Shown piece by piece: positions 42,476 through 51,479 of a DNA stretch of 64,000 bases. The position numbers and the translations under genes were made by a program. The stretch lies in assembly GCF_042852765.1 (NCBI RefSeq), contig NZ_AP031414.1; one strand, 5' to 3'. This stretch comes from Schaedlerella glycyrrhizinilytica_A. Its GTDB lineage: Bacteria > Bacillota > Clostridia > Lachnospirales > Lachnospiraceae. Position 1 is the stretch's first letter; the number at the start of each line of letters is the position of its first letter. The notes under the pieces were generated by a model that was not told the DNA's origin, ran no database searches, and saw nothing but the letters and a program-made list of their open reading frames with translations.

Positions 42476-43213
42476 ATGGAATCAAAAGAAATGCAAAAGT
42501 CTGAGACGGGATCGGCAGAAACAAAAGAGCAAAAGAGAGAAGAAGAGACAGCCAGACGTGAAGAAATCAAGGAGATGGGCACACTGCGGCTGGAAGAGGG
42601 GAAGAGCAGACATCGGATCCAGCTTTTAACGATCATCGGGGAGATCGAGGGGCATGAAGCGGTATCCGGAAATACAAAAGCAACGAAATATGAACATTTA
42701 CTTCCGAAGCTGGCAGAGGCGGAAGACAGTGATGAAACCGAGGGGATCTTGATCCTGCTCAATACGCTTGGCGGAGACGTGGAGGCGGGGCTGGCGATCG
42801 CGGAGATGATCGCATCACTCAGCAAGCCGACCGTATCGCTCGTACTTGGCGGCAGTCATTCGATCGGAGGACCGCTTGCGGTCTCGGCAGATTATTCGTT
42901 TATTGTTCCGAGCGGCACGATGATCATTCATCCGGTGCGGTCAAATGGGATGTTCATCGGTGTTTACCAGAGTTACCGTAATATGGAACGGACACAGGAC
43001 AGGATCACCGGCTTTATCGCCAATCACTCCCGGATCAGCCAGAAACGTTTGGAAGAACTGATGCTGGATCCGACAGAGCTTGTAAAAGATGTCGGAACTT
43101 TGTTAGAGGGAGAAGATGCGGTGCGAGAGGGGCTGATCGATGAAGTAGGCGGAATCAGTCAGGCTTTGAACAAACTTCATGAGATGATCGACGAACGGAA
43201 AAAATCCATGTGA
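42476..43213 (+). CDS. tepA: ClpP-like serine protease, TepA type
   Basis: The 245-residue protein starts at ATG 42476 after AGAAAGAGGGCTG. The first 45 residues are charged and probably flexible. The ClpP/crotonase fold follows with LLNTLGGDVEAGLAIAEMIA, the catalytic serine in LGGSHSIGGPLA and the histidine in GTMIIHPVRSNG. In Bacillus, TepA/YmfB is next to spoIIIE, and ftsK/spoIIIE follows here too. It is a cytosolic or membrane-associated protease whose substrates are not known. Confidence 0.88.
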   Translation: MESKEMQKSETGSAETKEQKREEETARREEIKEMGTLRLEEGKSRHRIQLLTIIGEIEGHEAVSGNTKATKYEHLLPKLAEAEDSDETEGILILLNTLGGDVEAGLAIAEMIASLSKPTVSLVLGGSHSIGGPLAVSADYSFIVPSGTMIIHPVRSNGMFIGVYQSYRNMERTQDRITGFIANHSRISQKRLEELMLDPTELVKDVGTLLEGEDAVREGLIDEVGGISQALNKLHEMIDERKKSM

Positions 43214-43223
43214 AAATTTTCTG

Positions 43224-43252
43224 ATGACATCATATCGAAAGAATGCTATACT
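43224..43252 (+). promoter_or_regulatory. Promoter before ftsK/spoIIIE
   Basis: ATGACA (43224-43229) and TATACT (43247-43252) with a 17-base spacer lie 114 bases before the start. Each box has one deviation from consensus. Confidence 0.5.
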
Positions 43253-43365
43253 AGAAATAGTGTCGGTGTATGGAGAGAAAGAAATAAGGCACAGGATGTG
43301 GGGAGTCTTTCGGAGGGGAACATACACCGGTTCAGGCATTTTAATTGACCAAGGGGGAAGCAATA

Positions 43366-45978
43366 ATGGCCGCAAAGTCAACAAAAAAGCGGAAAAACAG
43401 CAGGGGAAAAAAGAAAAAAACACAGGAATATTCCGTATTGCATGGGGAGATCATCATACTTTGTGTGCTGGCAGTTTGTATCTTTCTTATGATCAGTTGT
43501 TTTGGTCTGGGAGGGATTGCCGGTGAGATTTGTTCCTCAGTGATCTTTGGATTGTTTGGATGGGTCGGATATGTGATTCCGATTTTGATTTTTGGTGTGG
43601 TTGCCTTTTTGATCTCAAATAAAGGCAATACACACGCATACATAAAGACAGCGGCGGCGATCGTGCTTGTATGTCTGGTTGCTGCATTTTTAGAACTGGT
43701 TGTCAATTCGTATACACCCGGAACGGGATTGATGGAACATTATCGTCAGGCAAGTATCCGGAAAGATGCGGGAGGATTGCTGGGGGGAGCGCAGGTACAG
43801 CTTCTCTGTCCGATGCTTGGCGTAGTCGGCGCATACATTGCGATCGTGATCCTGGCAGTAATCAGTGTGATCCTGATCACCGAGCGCTCGCTGTTGAAAC
43901 CGCTAAGTCATGGCGGAAAAAGAGTATATGAAGATGCAAAGATACGACATGAGACCGCTGCGATCCGCGCGGCAAAGAAAAGGGAAGAGCGTCGGCAGAC
44001 AAGGGTTCTTCGGTTAGAAGCGCTGCAGGCGGAAGCAGAAAAAGAGCGTGTACAAAAGCAGAATGAAGAGAAGAAAGAATCGAAAAAAGCACGCAGGCAG
44101 GATCAGAAAGTTTCCGGTGTGTCCTTTGCAACGACTTTATCAGACGGAACTTCAAAACGAAAGTCTCCGGAAGTTCAAGAACTGATACCGGATCTGCCAA
44201 TGGATGAAAAGCCGCAGGATATTCCGTTTCCGTTTGACGAAACGCAGGGAGACGATTTGTCGGAGACGGCATTTGTGATCAATCGGGCGGATGATCGTAT
44301 CGAGGCGGAGCAGGCAGAGGAGACGAATATATGGGGAGAGGAACCGAGGACTTTGGATTCCGAAGTGAATGACGGAGAACAAGTTTCGGCATCTCCCGCA
44401 AAGAAAAAAACGACAAAGCAGGATATACAGGAAATTGCGGCGGAGACACAGAATGTCGAGGCGGAGATCAAAGAGAAAGAAGAACAGCCGAAACCGGTCT
44501 ATAAGATCCCGCCTCTGCGTCTGCTGAAACGCGGAAAGAAAGGCGGCGGAGATTCTGATGCACATTTGCGTGCAACGGCATTGAAACTGGAACAGACACT
44601 GCAGAATTTTGGAGTAAAAGTGCATGTGACCAATGCCAGCTGCGGACCGTCGGTTACACGGTATGAAATCCAGCCGGAACAAGGTGTGAAAGTCAGCAAG
44701 ATCGTCGGGCTTGCCGATGATATTAAACTGAATCTTGCAGTGACCGATCTGCGGATCGAAGCTCCGATCCCGGGGAAAGCGGCAGTCGGGATCGAGGTGC
44801 CGAACAGCGAAAATTCTGCCGTTATGCTGCGGGATCTTCTGGAAGCGGAAGATTTTCAGAAAAGTAAGTCCAATCTTACGGTGGCAGTCGGAAAGGATAT
44901 TGCCGGAAAAGTGGTGATCGCGGATATTGCTAAGATGCCCCATCTGCTTGTGGCAGGTTCGACGGGATCTGGTAAATCGGTATGTATCAACACATTGATC
45001 ATGAGTATGATCTTCAAGTCTGATCCGGAAGACGTCAAGCTGATCATGGTCGATCCAAAAGTTGTGGAATTAAGCGTATATAATGGAATCCCGCATCTTT
45101 TGATCCCGGTTGTCACAGATCCGAAGAAAGCGGCTGGCGCTCTGAACTGGGCAGTTGCCGAGATGATGAAACGTTATCAGATGTTTGCCGAATACAATGT
45201 GCGCGATCTGAAAGGCTTTAACGAAAAGATCCTGCAGATGGAGCCCGGGGAGGGCGTGCCGAAAAAAATGGCACAGATCGTGATCATCGTGGACGAGCTA
45301 GCCGATCTGATGATGGTCGCTCCAAAAGATGTGGAGGGAGCGATCTGCCGGCTGGCGCAGCTGGCCCGTGCGGCGGGGATTCACCTGATCCTTGCGACAC
45401 AGAGACCGTCTGTCAATGTCATTACCGGACTGATCAAGGCAAATATGCCGTCGAGGATCGCATTCGCAGTCTCCTCAGGCGTGGATTCCCGGACGATCAT
45501 CGATATGAACGGTGCGGAAAAACTGCTTGGAAAAGGAGATATGTTGTTTTATCCGACCGGCTATCCGAAACCGGTCCGGGTTCAGGGATCGTTTGTATCC
45601 GACAAGGAAGTACAGCAGGTCGTGGAATATTTGATCGAGAACAACGGAAATGCTTCTTATAGCAATGAACTTGAGGAACATATGAACGCGGAGCTGGAGA
45701 CAGAGAACGGCAGTATATCGATCGCAGCGCCGGGAATGGAAAATAGCAGTGACGCGCGAGATCAGTATTTTGCAGATGCAGGATATTTGATCATTGAGAA
45801 AGAGAAAGCGTCGATCGGGATGCTGCAGCGGATGTTCAAGATCGGCTTCAATCGGGCAGCGCGGATCATGGATCAATTGGCGGATGTAGGCGTAGTCGGT
45901 CCGGAAGAGGGAACAAAACCAAGGAAAGTGCTGATGACAAAAGAAGAATTTGAGCAATATTTATCAGAAAATAAATGA
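43366..45978 (+). CDS. FtsK/SpoIIIE-family DNA translocase
   Basis: The 870-residue protein starts at ATG 43366 (AAGGGGGAAGCAATA). Four N-terminal helices (about residues 25-175) anchor it at the septum. A long charged linker rich in Glu/Lys follows (about 180-390). The motor has Walker A AGSTGSGKSVCIN, Walker B IVIIVDELADLMMVAP and LILATQRPSVNVITGLIKANMPSRIAF, and the C-terminal gamma winged helix (EKASIGMLQRMFKIGFNRAARIMDQL) reads chromosome polarity sequences. It pumps DNA across the division or sporulation septum. Confidence 0.93.
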   Translation: MAAKSTKKRKNSRGKKKKTQEYSVLHGEIIILCVLAVCIFLMISCFGLGGIAGEICSSVIFGLFGWVGYVIPILIFGVVAFLISNKGNTHAYIKTAAAIVLVCLVAAFLELVVNSYTPGTGLMEHYRQASIRKDAGGLLGGAQVQLLCPMLGVVGAYIAIVILAVISVILITERSLLKPLSHGGKRVYEDAKIRHETAAIRAAKKREERRQTRVLRLEALQAEAEKERVQKQNEEKKESKKARRQDQKVSGVSFATTLSDGTSKRKSPEVQELIPDLPMDEKPQDIPFPFDETQGDDLSETAFVINRADDRIEAEQAEETNIWGEEPRTLDSEVNDGEQVSASPAKKKTTKQDIQEIAAETQNVEAEIKEKEEQPKPVYKIPPLRLLKRGKKGGGDSDAHLRATALKLEQTLQNFGVKVHVTNASCGPSVTRYEIQPEQGVKVSKIVGLADDIKLNLAVTDLRIEAPIPGKAAVGIEVPNSENSAVMLRDLLEAEDFQKSKSNLTVAVGKDIAGKVVIADIAKMPHLLVAGSTGSGKSVCINTLIMSMIFKSDPEDVKLIMVDPKVVELSVYNGIPHLLIPVVTDPKKAAGALNWAVAEMMKRYQMFAEYNVRDLKGFNEKILQMEPGEGVPKKMAQIVIIVDELADLMMVAPKDVEGAICRLAQLARAAGIHLILATQRPSVNVITGLIKANMPSRIAFAVSSGVDSRTIIDMNGAEKLLGKGDMLFYPTGYPKPVRVQGSFVSDKEVQQVVEYLIENNGNASYSNELEEHMNAELETENGSISIAAPGMENSSDARDQYFADAGYLIIEKEKASIGMLQRMFKIGFNRAARIMDQLADVGVVGPEEGTKPRKVLMTKEEFEQYLSENK

Positions 45979-45998
45979 CAGTCAAGGAGGAAATGAAA

Positions 45999-47669
45999 TT
46001 GAAAACAGACATTCAGATTGCACAGGAAGCACAGATGCTTCCGATCAGAGAAGTAGCCGAAAGAGCAGGGATCGCAGAGGAAGATCTGGAATTTTACGGA
46101 AAGTATAAGGCAAAATTATCGGAAGAATTTTGGGATCGTATCAAAGACAATCCGGATGGAAAGCTTGTCCTTGTGACTGCGATCAATCCAACACCTGCCG
46201 GAGAGGGAAAAACGACCACATCAGTGGGGCTTGGTCAGGCAATGCAGAAACTGAACCAGAAAGCGGTCATTGCACTTCGCGAGCCATCGTTAGGACCGTG
46301 TTTCGGGATCAAAGGCGGTGCGGCCGGAGGCGGATATGCGCAGGTTGTTCCGATGGAAGATCTGAATCTGCATTTTACCGGAGATTTCCATGCGATCACT
46401 TCTGCCAACAATCTGCTTGCAGCAATGCTGGACAATCATATCCAGCAGGGAAATGCACTGCAGATCGATCCTCGCCAGGTTGTATGGAAACGCTGCGTGG
46501 ATATGAACGACCGCGTACTGCGTAATATTGTTGTCGGACTTGGCAATAAGATGGACGGTATGGTGAGAGAAGATCATTTTGTGATCACGGTAGCGTCGGA
46601 GATCATGGCGATCCTCTGTCTTGCAGATGATCTTGCAGATCTGAAACAACGTCTTGGAAAGATCATCGTTGCATACAATTTTGCGGGGGAGCCGGTTACG
46701 GCGGACGATCTTCAGGCAACAGGAGCAATGACGGCGCTTTTGAAAGATGCGATCAAACCAAACCTGATCCAGACACTGGAACACACGCCGGCATTGGTCC
46801 ACGGCGGTCCGTTTGCCAATATTGCCCACGGATGCAACAGTGTGCGGGCAACAAAGATGGCGTTGAAAATGAGTGACATCACGATCACGGAAGCGGGATT
46901 CGGCGCGGATCTCGGTGCCGAGAAGTTTATGGACATCAAATGCCGTAAAGCGGGACTGAAACCGGATGCAGTTGTTCTTGTTGCAACCGTGCGTGCTTTG
47001 AAGTATAATGGGGGCGTTGCAAAAGCGGATCTGGCAGAAGAAAATCTGGATGCTCTGAAAAAAGGTATCGTCAATCTGGAAAAACATATTGAAAACCTCC
47101 AGAAATTCGGTGTTCCGGTTATCGTGACGTTGAATTCGTTTGTTACGGATACAGACGCTGAGAATGCGTTTATCCGCAAATTCTGCGAGGAACGCGGATG
47201 TGAATTTGCTTTATCCGAGGTGTGGGAACACGGCGGTGAGGGCGGAATCGAGCTTGCGAAGAAAGTGTTGGAAACATTGCAGACAAAGGAAAGCCATTTC
47301 CATACACTCTATGAGGACAGTCTGTCTTTGGAAGAAAAGATCGGGACGATCGCAAAAGAAATTTACGGAGCGCGCGGCGTAGTTTATGAGCCTGCCGCAA
47401 AGAAACAGCTGGCACGGATCGAAGAGCTTGGATTTGGAAGTTTCCCAATCTGTATGGCGAAAAATCAATACTCATTGTCGGATGATGCGAAAAAATTGGG
47501 ACGCCCGGAGAATTTTGATATTCATATCCGGGAGGTTTATGTGAGCGCAGGCGCCGGATTTGTTGTTGCACTGACCGGTGCGGTCATGACAATGCCGGGA
47601 CTTCCGAAAGTGCCTGCGGCAAATCAGATCGATGTAGACGAAAACGGAAAAATTACCGGTCTGTTTTAA
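45999..47669 (+). CDS. fhs: Formate-tetrahydrofolate ligase
   Basis: Fhs makes 10-formyl-THF from formate, ATP and THF. Motifs: NPTPAGEGKTTTSVGLGQ (P-loop), REPSLGPCFGIKGGAAGGGYAQVVPM and ITEAGFGADLGAEKFMDIK. AAGGAGG at 45984-45990 leaves only 2 bases to the ATG at 45993, whereas the TTG at 45999 has 8-base spacing and gives 556 residues starting KTDIQIAQEA, the usual start and length of the family. FolD follows, giving the formyl-to-methylene part of the one-carbon pathway. Confidence 0.94.
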   Translation: MKTDIQIAQEAQMLPIREVAERAGIAEEDLEFYGKYKAKLSEEFWDRIKDNPDGKLVLVTAINPTPAGEGKTTTSVGLGQAMQKLNQKAVIALREPSLGPCFGIKGGAAGGGYAQVVPMEDLNLHFTGDFHAITSANNLLAAMLDNHIQQGNALQIDPRQVVWKRCVDMNDRVLRNIVVGLGNKMDGMVREDHFVITVASEIMAILCLADDLADLKQRLGKIIVAYNFAGEPVTADDLQATGAMTALLKDAIKPNLIQTLEHTPALVHGGPFANIAHGCNSVRATKMALKMSDITITEAGFGADLGAEKFMDIKCRKAGLKPDAVVLVATVRALKYNGGVAKADLAEENLDALKKGIVNLEKHIENLQKFGVPVIVTLNSFVTDTDAENAFIRKFCEERGCEFALSEVWEHGGEGGIELAKKVLETLQTKESHFHTLYEDSLSLEEKIGTIAKEIYGARGVVYEPAAKKQLARIEELGFGSFPICMAKNQYSLSDDAKKLGRPENFDIHIREVYVSAGAGFVVALTGAVMTMPGLPKVPAANQIDVDENGKITGLF

Positions 47670-47694
47670 TATAGATGCGATAAAGGAGACACGA

Positions 47695-48534
47695 ATGACA
47701 CATTTGATAGACGGAAAGCAGATTTCAAAAGAAATCAAAGATGAATTGAAACTGGAAGTAAGCAGATTAAAATCTGAGGGAAAGCAGGTCTGCCTGGCGG
47801 TTGTACAGGTTGGAGCGGATCCGGCTTCATCGGTTTATGTTAACAATAAAAAGAAAGCCTGTGCATATATCGGGATTGAATCGGAATCTTATGAACTGGA
47901 AGAATCAACGTCGGAGGAAGAGCTTCTGAAACTGATCGATACTCTGAACAGTAAAGAATCGGTGAACGGAATCCTTGTCCAGCTTCCGCTTCCGAAACAT
48001 ATTGACGAAGACAAAGTGATCCGCGCCATTTCACCGGAAAAAGATGTGGATGGATTTCATCCGGTCAGTGTAGGAAGACTGTGGATCGGTGAAAAAGGAT
48101 TTTTATCCTGTACACCGGCAGGGATCATTCAGCTTCTGAAGCGTTCGGACATCACGCTGGACGGAAAAGAATGTGTTGTGGTGGGGCGGAGCAACATCGT
48201 CGGGAAACCGATGGCTGCGCTTTTGCTCCGTGAAAATGCAACGGTAACGATCGCGCATTCCCATACAAAGAATCTGAAAGAGATTACAAAGCGAGCAGAC
48301 ATTTTGATCGCAGCAGTCGGAAAAGCACGTTTTATCGATGAGGACTATGTAAAAGACGGGGCGGTCGTGATCGATGTCGGAATGCATCGGGATGAGAACG
48401 GAAAGTTATGCGGGGACGTTGCTTTTGAGAGAGTCTCAAAAAAGGCGTCTGCGATCACGCCGGTTCCGGGCGGAGTTGGTCCGATGACAATAGCAATGTT
48501 GATGAACAACTGTGTGGAAACAGCACGACAGTAG
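47695..48534 (+). CDS. folD: Methylene-THF dehydrogenase / methenyl-THF cyclohydrolase
   Basis: FolD interconverts 10-formyl-, methenyl- and methylene-THF. The 279-residue protein shows DPASSVYVNNKKKACAYIGI (catalytic Lys and Tyr), GILVQLPLPKHI, the NADP-binding VVVGRSNIVGKPMA and TPVPGGVGPMTIAML. It begins 25 bases after fhs behind AAAGGAGACACGA, so the two are one transcript. A zinc-ribbon protein gene follows 13 bases later. Confidence 0.95.
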   Translation: MTHLIDGKQISKEIKDELKLEVSRLKSEGKQVCLAVVQVGADPASSVYVNNKKKACAYIGIESESYELEESTSEEELLKLIDTLNSKESVNGILVQLPLPKHIDEDKVIRAISPEKDVDGFHPVSVGRLWIGEKGFLSCTPAGIIQLLKRSDITLDGKECVVVGRSNIVGKPMAALLLRENATVTIAHSHTKNLKEITKRADILIAAVGKARFIDEDYVKDGAVVIDVGMHRDENGKLCGDVAFERVSKKASAITPVPGGVGPMTIAMLMNNCVETARQ

Positions 48535-48547
48535 GAGGAAGCACTAA

Positions 48548-49954
48548 ATGAGATGTACACATTGTGGTGCAGATATACCGGAGGGTATGCTGATCTGCCC
48601 CGATTGCAGAAACGAAGTACAGATGGTGCCGGATTATAATCCGTTGGAAGATGTTCTTGTGCGTGAAGTGCGTGGCTCGGTTGAAGATGCAACAAGACCG
48701 ATCCGGACTGACGATATTCGACGATATCGAAGCGGAGCGGAACAGGGAACCGGAAATTCTACGCGTGTATTGAGTCAGGGGGAACTGGAGCGGATCCGGG
48801 CAGAACGAATGGGGAAGACTTCTGCTGTCCGGAGAGGGAATACGCAAGGATGCAGGACACAGGGCGAGGCACGCAGAAATACAGGCAATATGCGGCAAAG
48901 CACAGACAGTTTGCGGCAGAACACAGGAAATATGCGTCAAAGTACCGGACAGATGAGACACGGCACAGGAGCAGTCCGTCAAAATGGAGGCGGATCCGGT
49001 CGTGATGTAGAAGAAAAACGTCGTCAGCAGGCAGCGCGTAAAAAACGTGCTGTCAAAAAAAGACGCCGTCTGGTGGCTGGAATCCTGCTTGTGCTCCTTG
49101 TCGTATTGGGAGGCGCCGGATTTGTCGTATACCAGAATTCTTACGACGGGGTTGTAGCCAAGGCATATCAGGCAATGCAGACCGGAGATTATCATACTTC
49201 GGAAAAACTATTTCAGCGTGCGATACGAAAGGATGCGAAAAAAGCAGAGGCGTACACAGGAATCTCCAAGTTATATATCCAACAGAAAAAGGAAGATGAA
49301 GCGGAAGAAATGTTCTTGACGGCAATTGATTCCCAACCTGAAAATGCGGCATTGTATCAGGCGGCGATCCAATTTTATGTGGATACGAAACAGGTGGAAC
49401 AGATTTCCGGAATGCTTTCGGGATGCAGTGATGCGGTACTTTCTAAGGTGAGCGCATATGTTTCCGATATGCCGGAATTTAGTCTGGAAGAGGGTGATTA
49501 CACCGAAGTACAGGAAGTTACGCTTACAGGAGACGGTAAGATTTACTATACGCTGGATGATTCGGAACCGACAACGGAAAGCATCGAGTATACGGAGCCG
49601 ATTCTTCTTGAAGAGGGAACGACAACGATCAAAACGATCGCAGTCAACAAAAAAGGAATCCCAAGTCTGACAGCAAGCCGCACTTATACGATAGAGATCC
49701 CAATCGAAGATGCGCCTGCAGTGACACCTTCGACTGGTCAGTACAGTGTACCGACGCAGATCACGATCCAGGTACCGGAAGGGTATACCGCATATTATAC
49801 AACGGATGGGACTACGCCGTCGGCAGCGTCCACTCCATATACGGGACCGGTAGATATGCCGGAGGGAAGCACGATCTTTTCAGCGGTTCTGATCAATGAT
49901 GCCGGAAAGATGACACAGGTGACAAAGCGGAATTATCTGTTGGAATACGAATAG
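48548..49954 (+). CDS. Zinc-ribbon / TPR / chitobiase-like membrane protein
   Basis: This 468-residue protein joins several parts. A zinc ribbon (Cys3, Cys6, Cys17, Cys20) leads. A low-complexity segment (about 110-150) follows with repeated NTGNMRQST-like units. A Lys/Arg-rich stretch and one membrane helix (about 177-197, AGILLVLLVVLGGAGFVVY) come next, then TPR-like helices (about 203-280), then two tandem chitobiase/beta-hexosaminidase C-terminal-type domains (about 315-382 and 393-465, each with YYTxD...P). The zinc ribbon should be cytosolic and the rest outside the cell. Function is unknown; a cell-surface scaffolding role is a guess. Confidence 0.8.
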   Translation: MRCTHCGADIPEGMLICPDCRNEVQMVPDYNPLEDVLVREVRGSVEDATRPIRTDDIRRYRSGAEQGTGNSTRVLSQGELERIRAERMGKTSAVRRGNTQGCRTQGEARRNTGNMRQSTDSLRQNTGNMRQSTGQMRHGTGAVRQNGGGSGRDVEEKRRQQAARKKRAVKKRRRLVAGILLVLLVVLGGAGFVVYQNSYDGVVAKAYQAMQTGDYHTSEKLFQRAIRKDAKKAEAYTGISKLYIQQKKEDEAEEMFLTAIDSQPENAALYQAAIQFYVDTKQVEQISGMLSGCSDAVLSKVSAYVSDMPEFSLEEGDYTEVQEVTLTGDGKIYYTLDDSEPTTESIEYTEPILLEEGTTTIKTIAVNKKGIPSLTASRTYTIEIPIEDAPAVTPSTGQYSVPTQITIQVPEGYTAYYTTDGTTPSAASTPYTGPVDMPEGSTIFSAVLINDAGKMTQVTKRNYLLEYE

Positions 49955-49961
49955 AGATACC

Positions 49962-49998
49962 CCCTTGTATTTTTAACTAAAAATGCAAGGGGTTTTTT
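49962..49998 (+). terminator. Strong terminator after the zinc-ribbon/TPR gene
   Basis: A 13-bp stem with one G-U pair (49962-49974 with 49980-49992) is followed by TTTTTT, 8 bases after the stop. Confidence 0.88.
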
Positions 49999-50018
49999 GT
50001 GCACTATTTAGCACAAAA
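49995..50018. promoter_or_regulatory. 8-bp palindrome upstream of the alcohol dehydrogenase promoter
   Basis: TTTTGTGC-N8-GCACAAAA is a perfect inverted repeat ending 15 bases before the -35 box. Its shape suits a CRP/FNR-like or other dimeric regulator. It partly overlaps the T-run of the preceding terminator. Confidence 0.4.
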
Positions 50019-50033
50019 TTTACATATATTGGC

Positions 50034-50062
50034 TTGTATGAAAAGGGGAAGAGTGTTATAAT
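50034..50062 (+). promoter_or_regulatory. Promoter of the alcohol dehydrogenase gene
   Basis: TTGTAT (50034-50039) and TATAAT (50057-50062) are 17 bases apart. Confidence 0.75.
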
Positions 50063-50066
50063 ATAC

Positions 50067-50084
50067 ATGTTAAAAAAATAACAA
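50067..50084. promoter_or_regulatory. Rex operator (Rex box)
   Basis: ATGTTA-N6-TAACAA matches the clostridial Rex consensus TTGTTA-N6-TAACAA at 11 of 12 fixed positions. It covers the expected transcription start (about 50069), so bound Rex would block initiation. The Rex gene is at 36268. Confidence 0.8.
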
Positions 50085-50110
50085 ATACATATACAAGGAG
50101 ATGTATTGCG

Positions 50111-51292
50111 ATGGGAAGATTTACATTACCAAGAGACATTTATCACGGTAAAGGATGTCTGGAAGAACTGAAAAATCTGAAAGGAAAAAAAGCGATCCTC
50201 GTAGTTGGCGGTGGTTCCATGAAGCGTCAGGGATTCCTTGATAAAGCGGTGAATTACCTGAAAGAGGCAGGCATGGAAGTAGAACTGTTCGAGGGTGTTG
50301 AACCGGATCCGTCTGTTGAGACTGTTATGAGAGGCGCGGAAGCGATGCGCAAGTTTGAACCGGATTGGATCGTATCTATGGGTGGTGGATCCCCGATCGA
50401 TGCCGCAAAAGCAATGTGGGCATTCTATGAATATCCGGATGTTACATTTGAGGAACTCTGCATTCCGTTTAACTTCCCGGAATTAAGACAGAAAGCAAAA
50501 TTCTGTGCGATCCCGTCTACATCCGGTACTGCAACAGAAGTAACAGCATTCTCTGTTATCACAAACTATGAGACCGGCGTAAAATATCCGCTGGCTGATT
50601 TTAATATCACACCGGATGTTGCGATCGTAGATTCCGAACTGGTAGAGGGACTTCCGGCAAAACAGGTTGCATATACAGGTATGGATGCGTTGACACATGC
50701 GATCGAGGCTTATGTATCTACATTGAACTGTGCATATACGGATCCGCTGGCAATTCAGGCGATCGAGATGGTATTTGATTATCTGCCGGCTTCTTTCAGA
50801 GGCAATATGGATGCAAGAGCACATATGCATGACGCACAGTGTCTGGCAGGAATGGCATTTTCCAATGCCCTGCTTGGTATCGTTCATTCCATGGCTCATA
50901 AGACAGGCGCAGCGTTCTCAACCGGTCATATCACACATGGATGTGCAAACGCAATGTATCTGCCATATGTTATCAAATACAATGCAAAAGATCCGGTAGC
51001 TGCAAAACGGTACGCTGAGATCGCAAGAAAAGTCGGACTTCCGGGCGCTTCTGAAAAAGCACTGATCAACAGCCTGTGCGAGAAGATCGACGACTTTAAT
51101 GTACAGTTGAACATTCCGAAGACATTGAAAGAATTCGGTATCAATGAAGACGAGTTCAAAGAGAAGATTGCAAAGATCTCCGAACTTGCCGTTGGAGATG
51201 CATGTACAGGATCTAATCCGCGTGCGATCGATCCGGCTACAATGGAGAAACTGTTCACATGTATTTACTACGGAACAGAAGTTGATTTCTAA
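50111..51292 (+). CDS. Iron-containing alcohol dehydrogenase
   Basis: The 393-residue protein is a group III alcohol dehydrogenase: VVGGGSMKRQG and SMGGGSPIDAAKAMW bind NAD(P), PSTSGTATEVTAFSVI follows, and iron ligands lie in GMDALTHAIEAYVS and ALLGIVHSMAHKTGAAF...HG. It reduces aldehydes such as acetaldehyde or butyraldehyde, regenerating NAD+. The start follows ACAAGGAGATGTATTGCG. The Rex box at its promoter indicates induction when NADH builds up. Confidence 0.92.
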   Translation: MGRFTLPRDIYHGKGCLEELKNLKGKKAILVVGGGSMKRQGFLDKAVNYLKEAGMEVELFEGVEPDPSVETVMRGAEAMRKFEPDWIVSMGGGSPIDAAKAMWAFYEYPDVTFEELCIPFNFPELRQKAKFCAIPSTSGTATEVTAFSVITNYETGVKYPLADFNITPDVAIVDSELVEGLPAKQVAYTGMDALTHAIEAYVSTLNCAYTDPLAIQAIEMVFDYLPASFRGNMDARAHMHDAQCLAGMAFSNALLGIVHSMAHKTGAAFSTGHITHGCANAMYLPYVIKYNAKDPVAAKRYAEIARKVGLPGASEKALINSLCEKIDDFNVQLNIPKTLKEFGINEDEFKEKIAKISELAVGDACTGSNPRAIDPATMEKLFTCIYYGTEVDF

Positions 51293-51311
51293 TTCCGGAC
51301 GGAAACTTGAG

Positions 51312-51342
51312 GGACAGGTACTGAAAGGTATCTGTCCTTTTT
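51312..51342 (+). terminator. Terminator of the alcohol dehydrogenase gene
   Basis: GGACAGGTAC (51312-51321) pairs with GTATCTGTCC (51328-51337), one G-U pair, followed by TTTTT. Confidence 0.85.
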
Positions 51343-51367
51343 CTGATGATTTCCTGAAAAAGACTAC

Positions 51368-51396
51368 TTGCTTATAAGAGGGGAATATCGTATTAT
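51368..51396 (+). promoter_or_regulatory. Promoter of nfnAB
   Basis: TTGCTT (51368-51373) and TATTAT (51391-51396) are 17 bases apart; the leader to the first codon is about 75 bases. Confidence 0.55.
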
Positions 51397-51479
51397 ATCA
51401 GAAGAGAGGCTCTTGCACCGGTTTTCTGTAAAAGCAGAATCCAAATGAGAGGGCGTATATGAATACAAGGAGGAAGATC

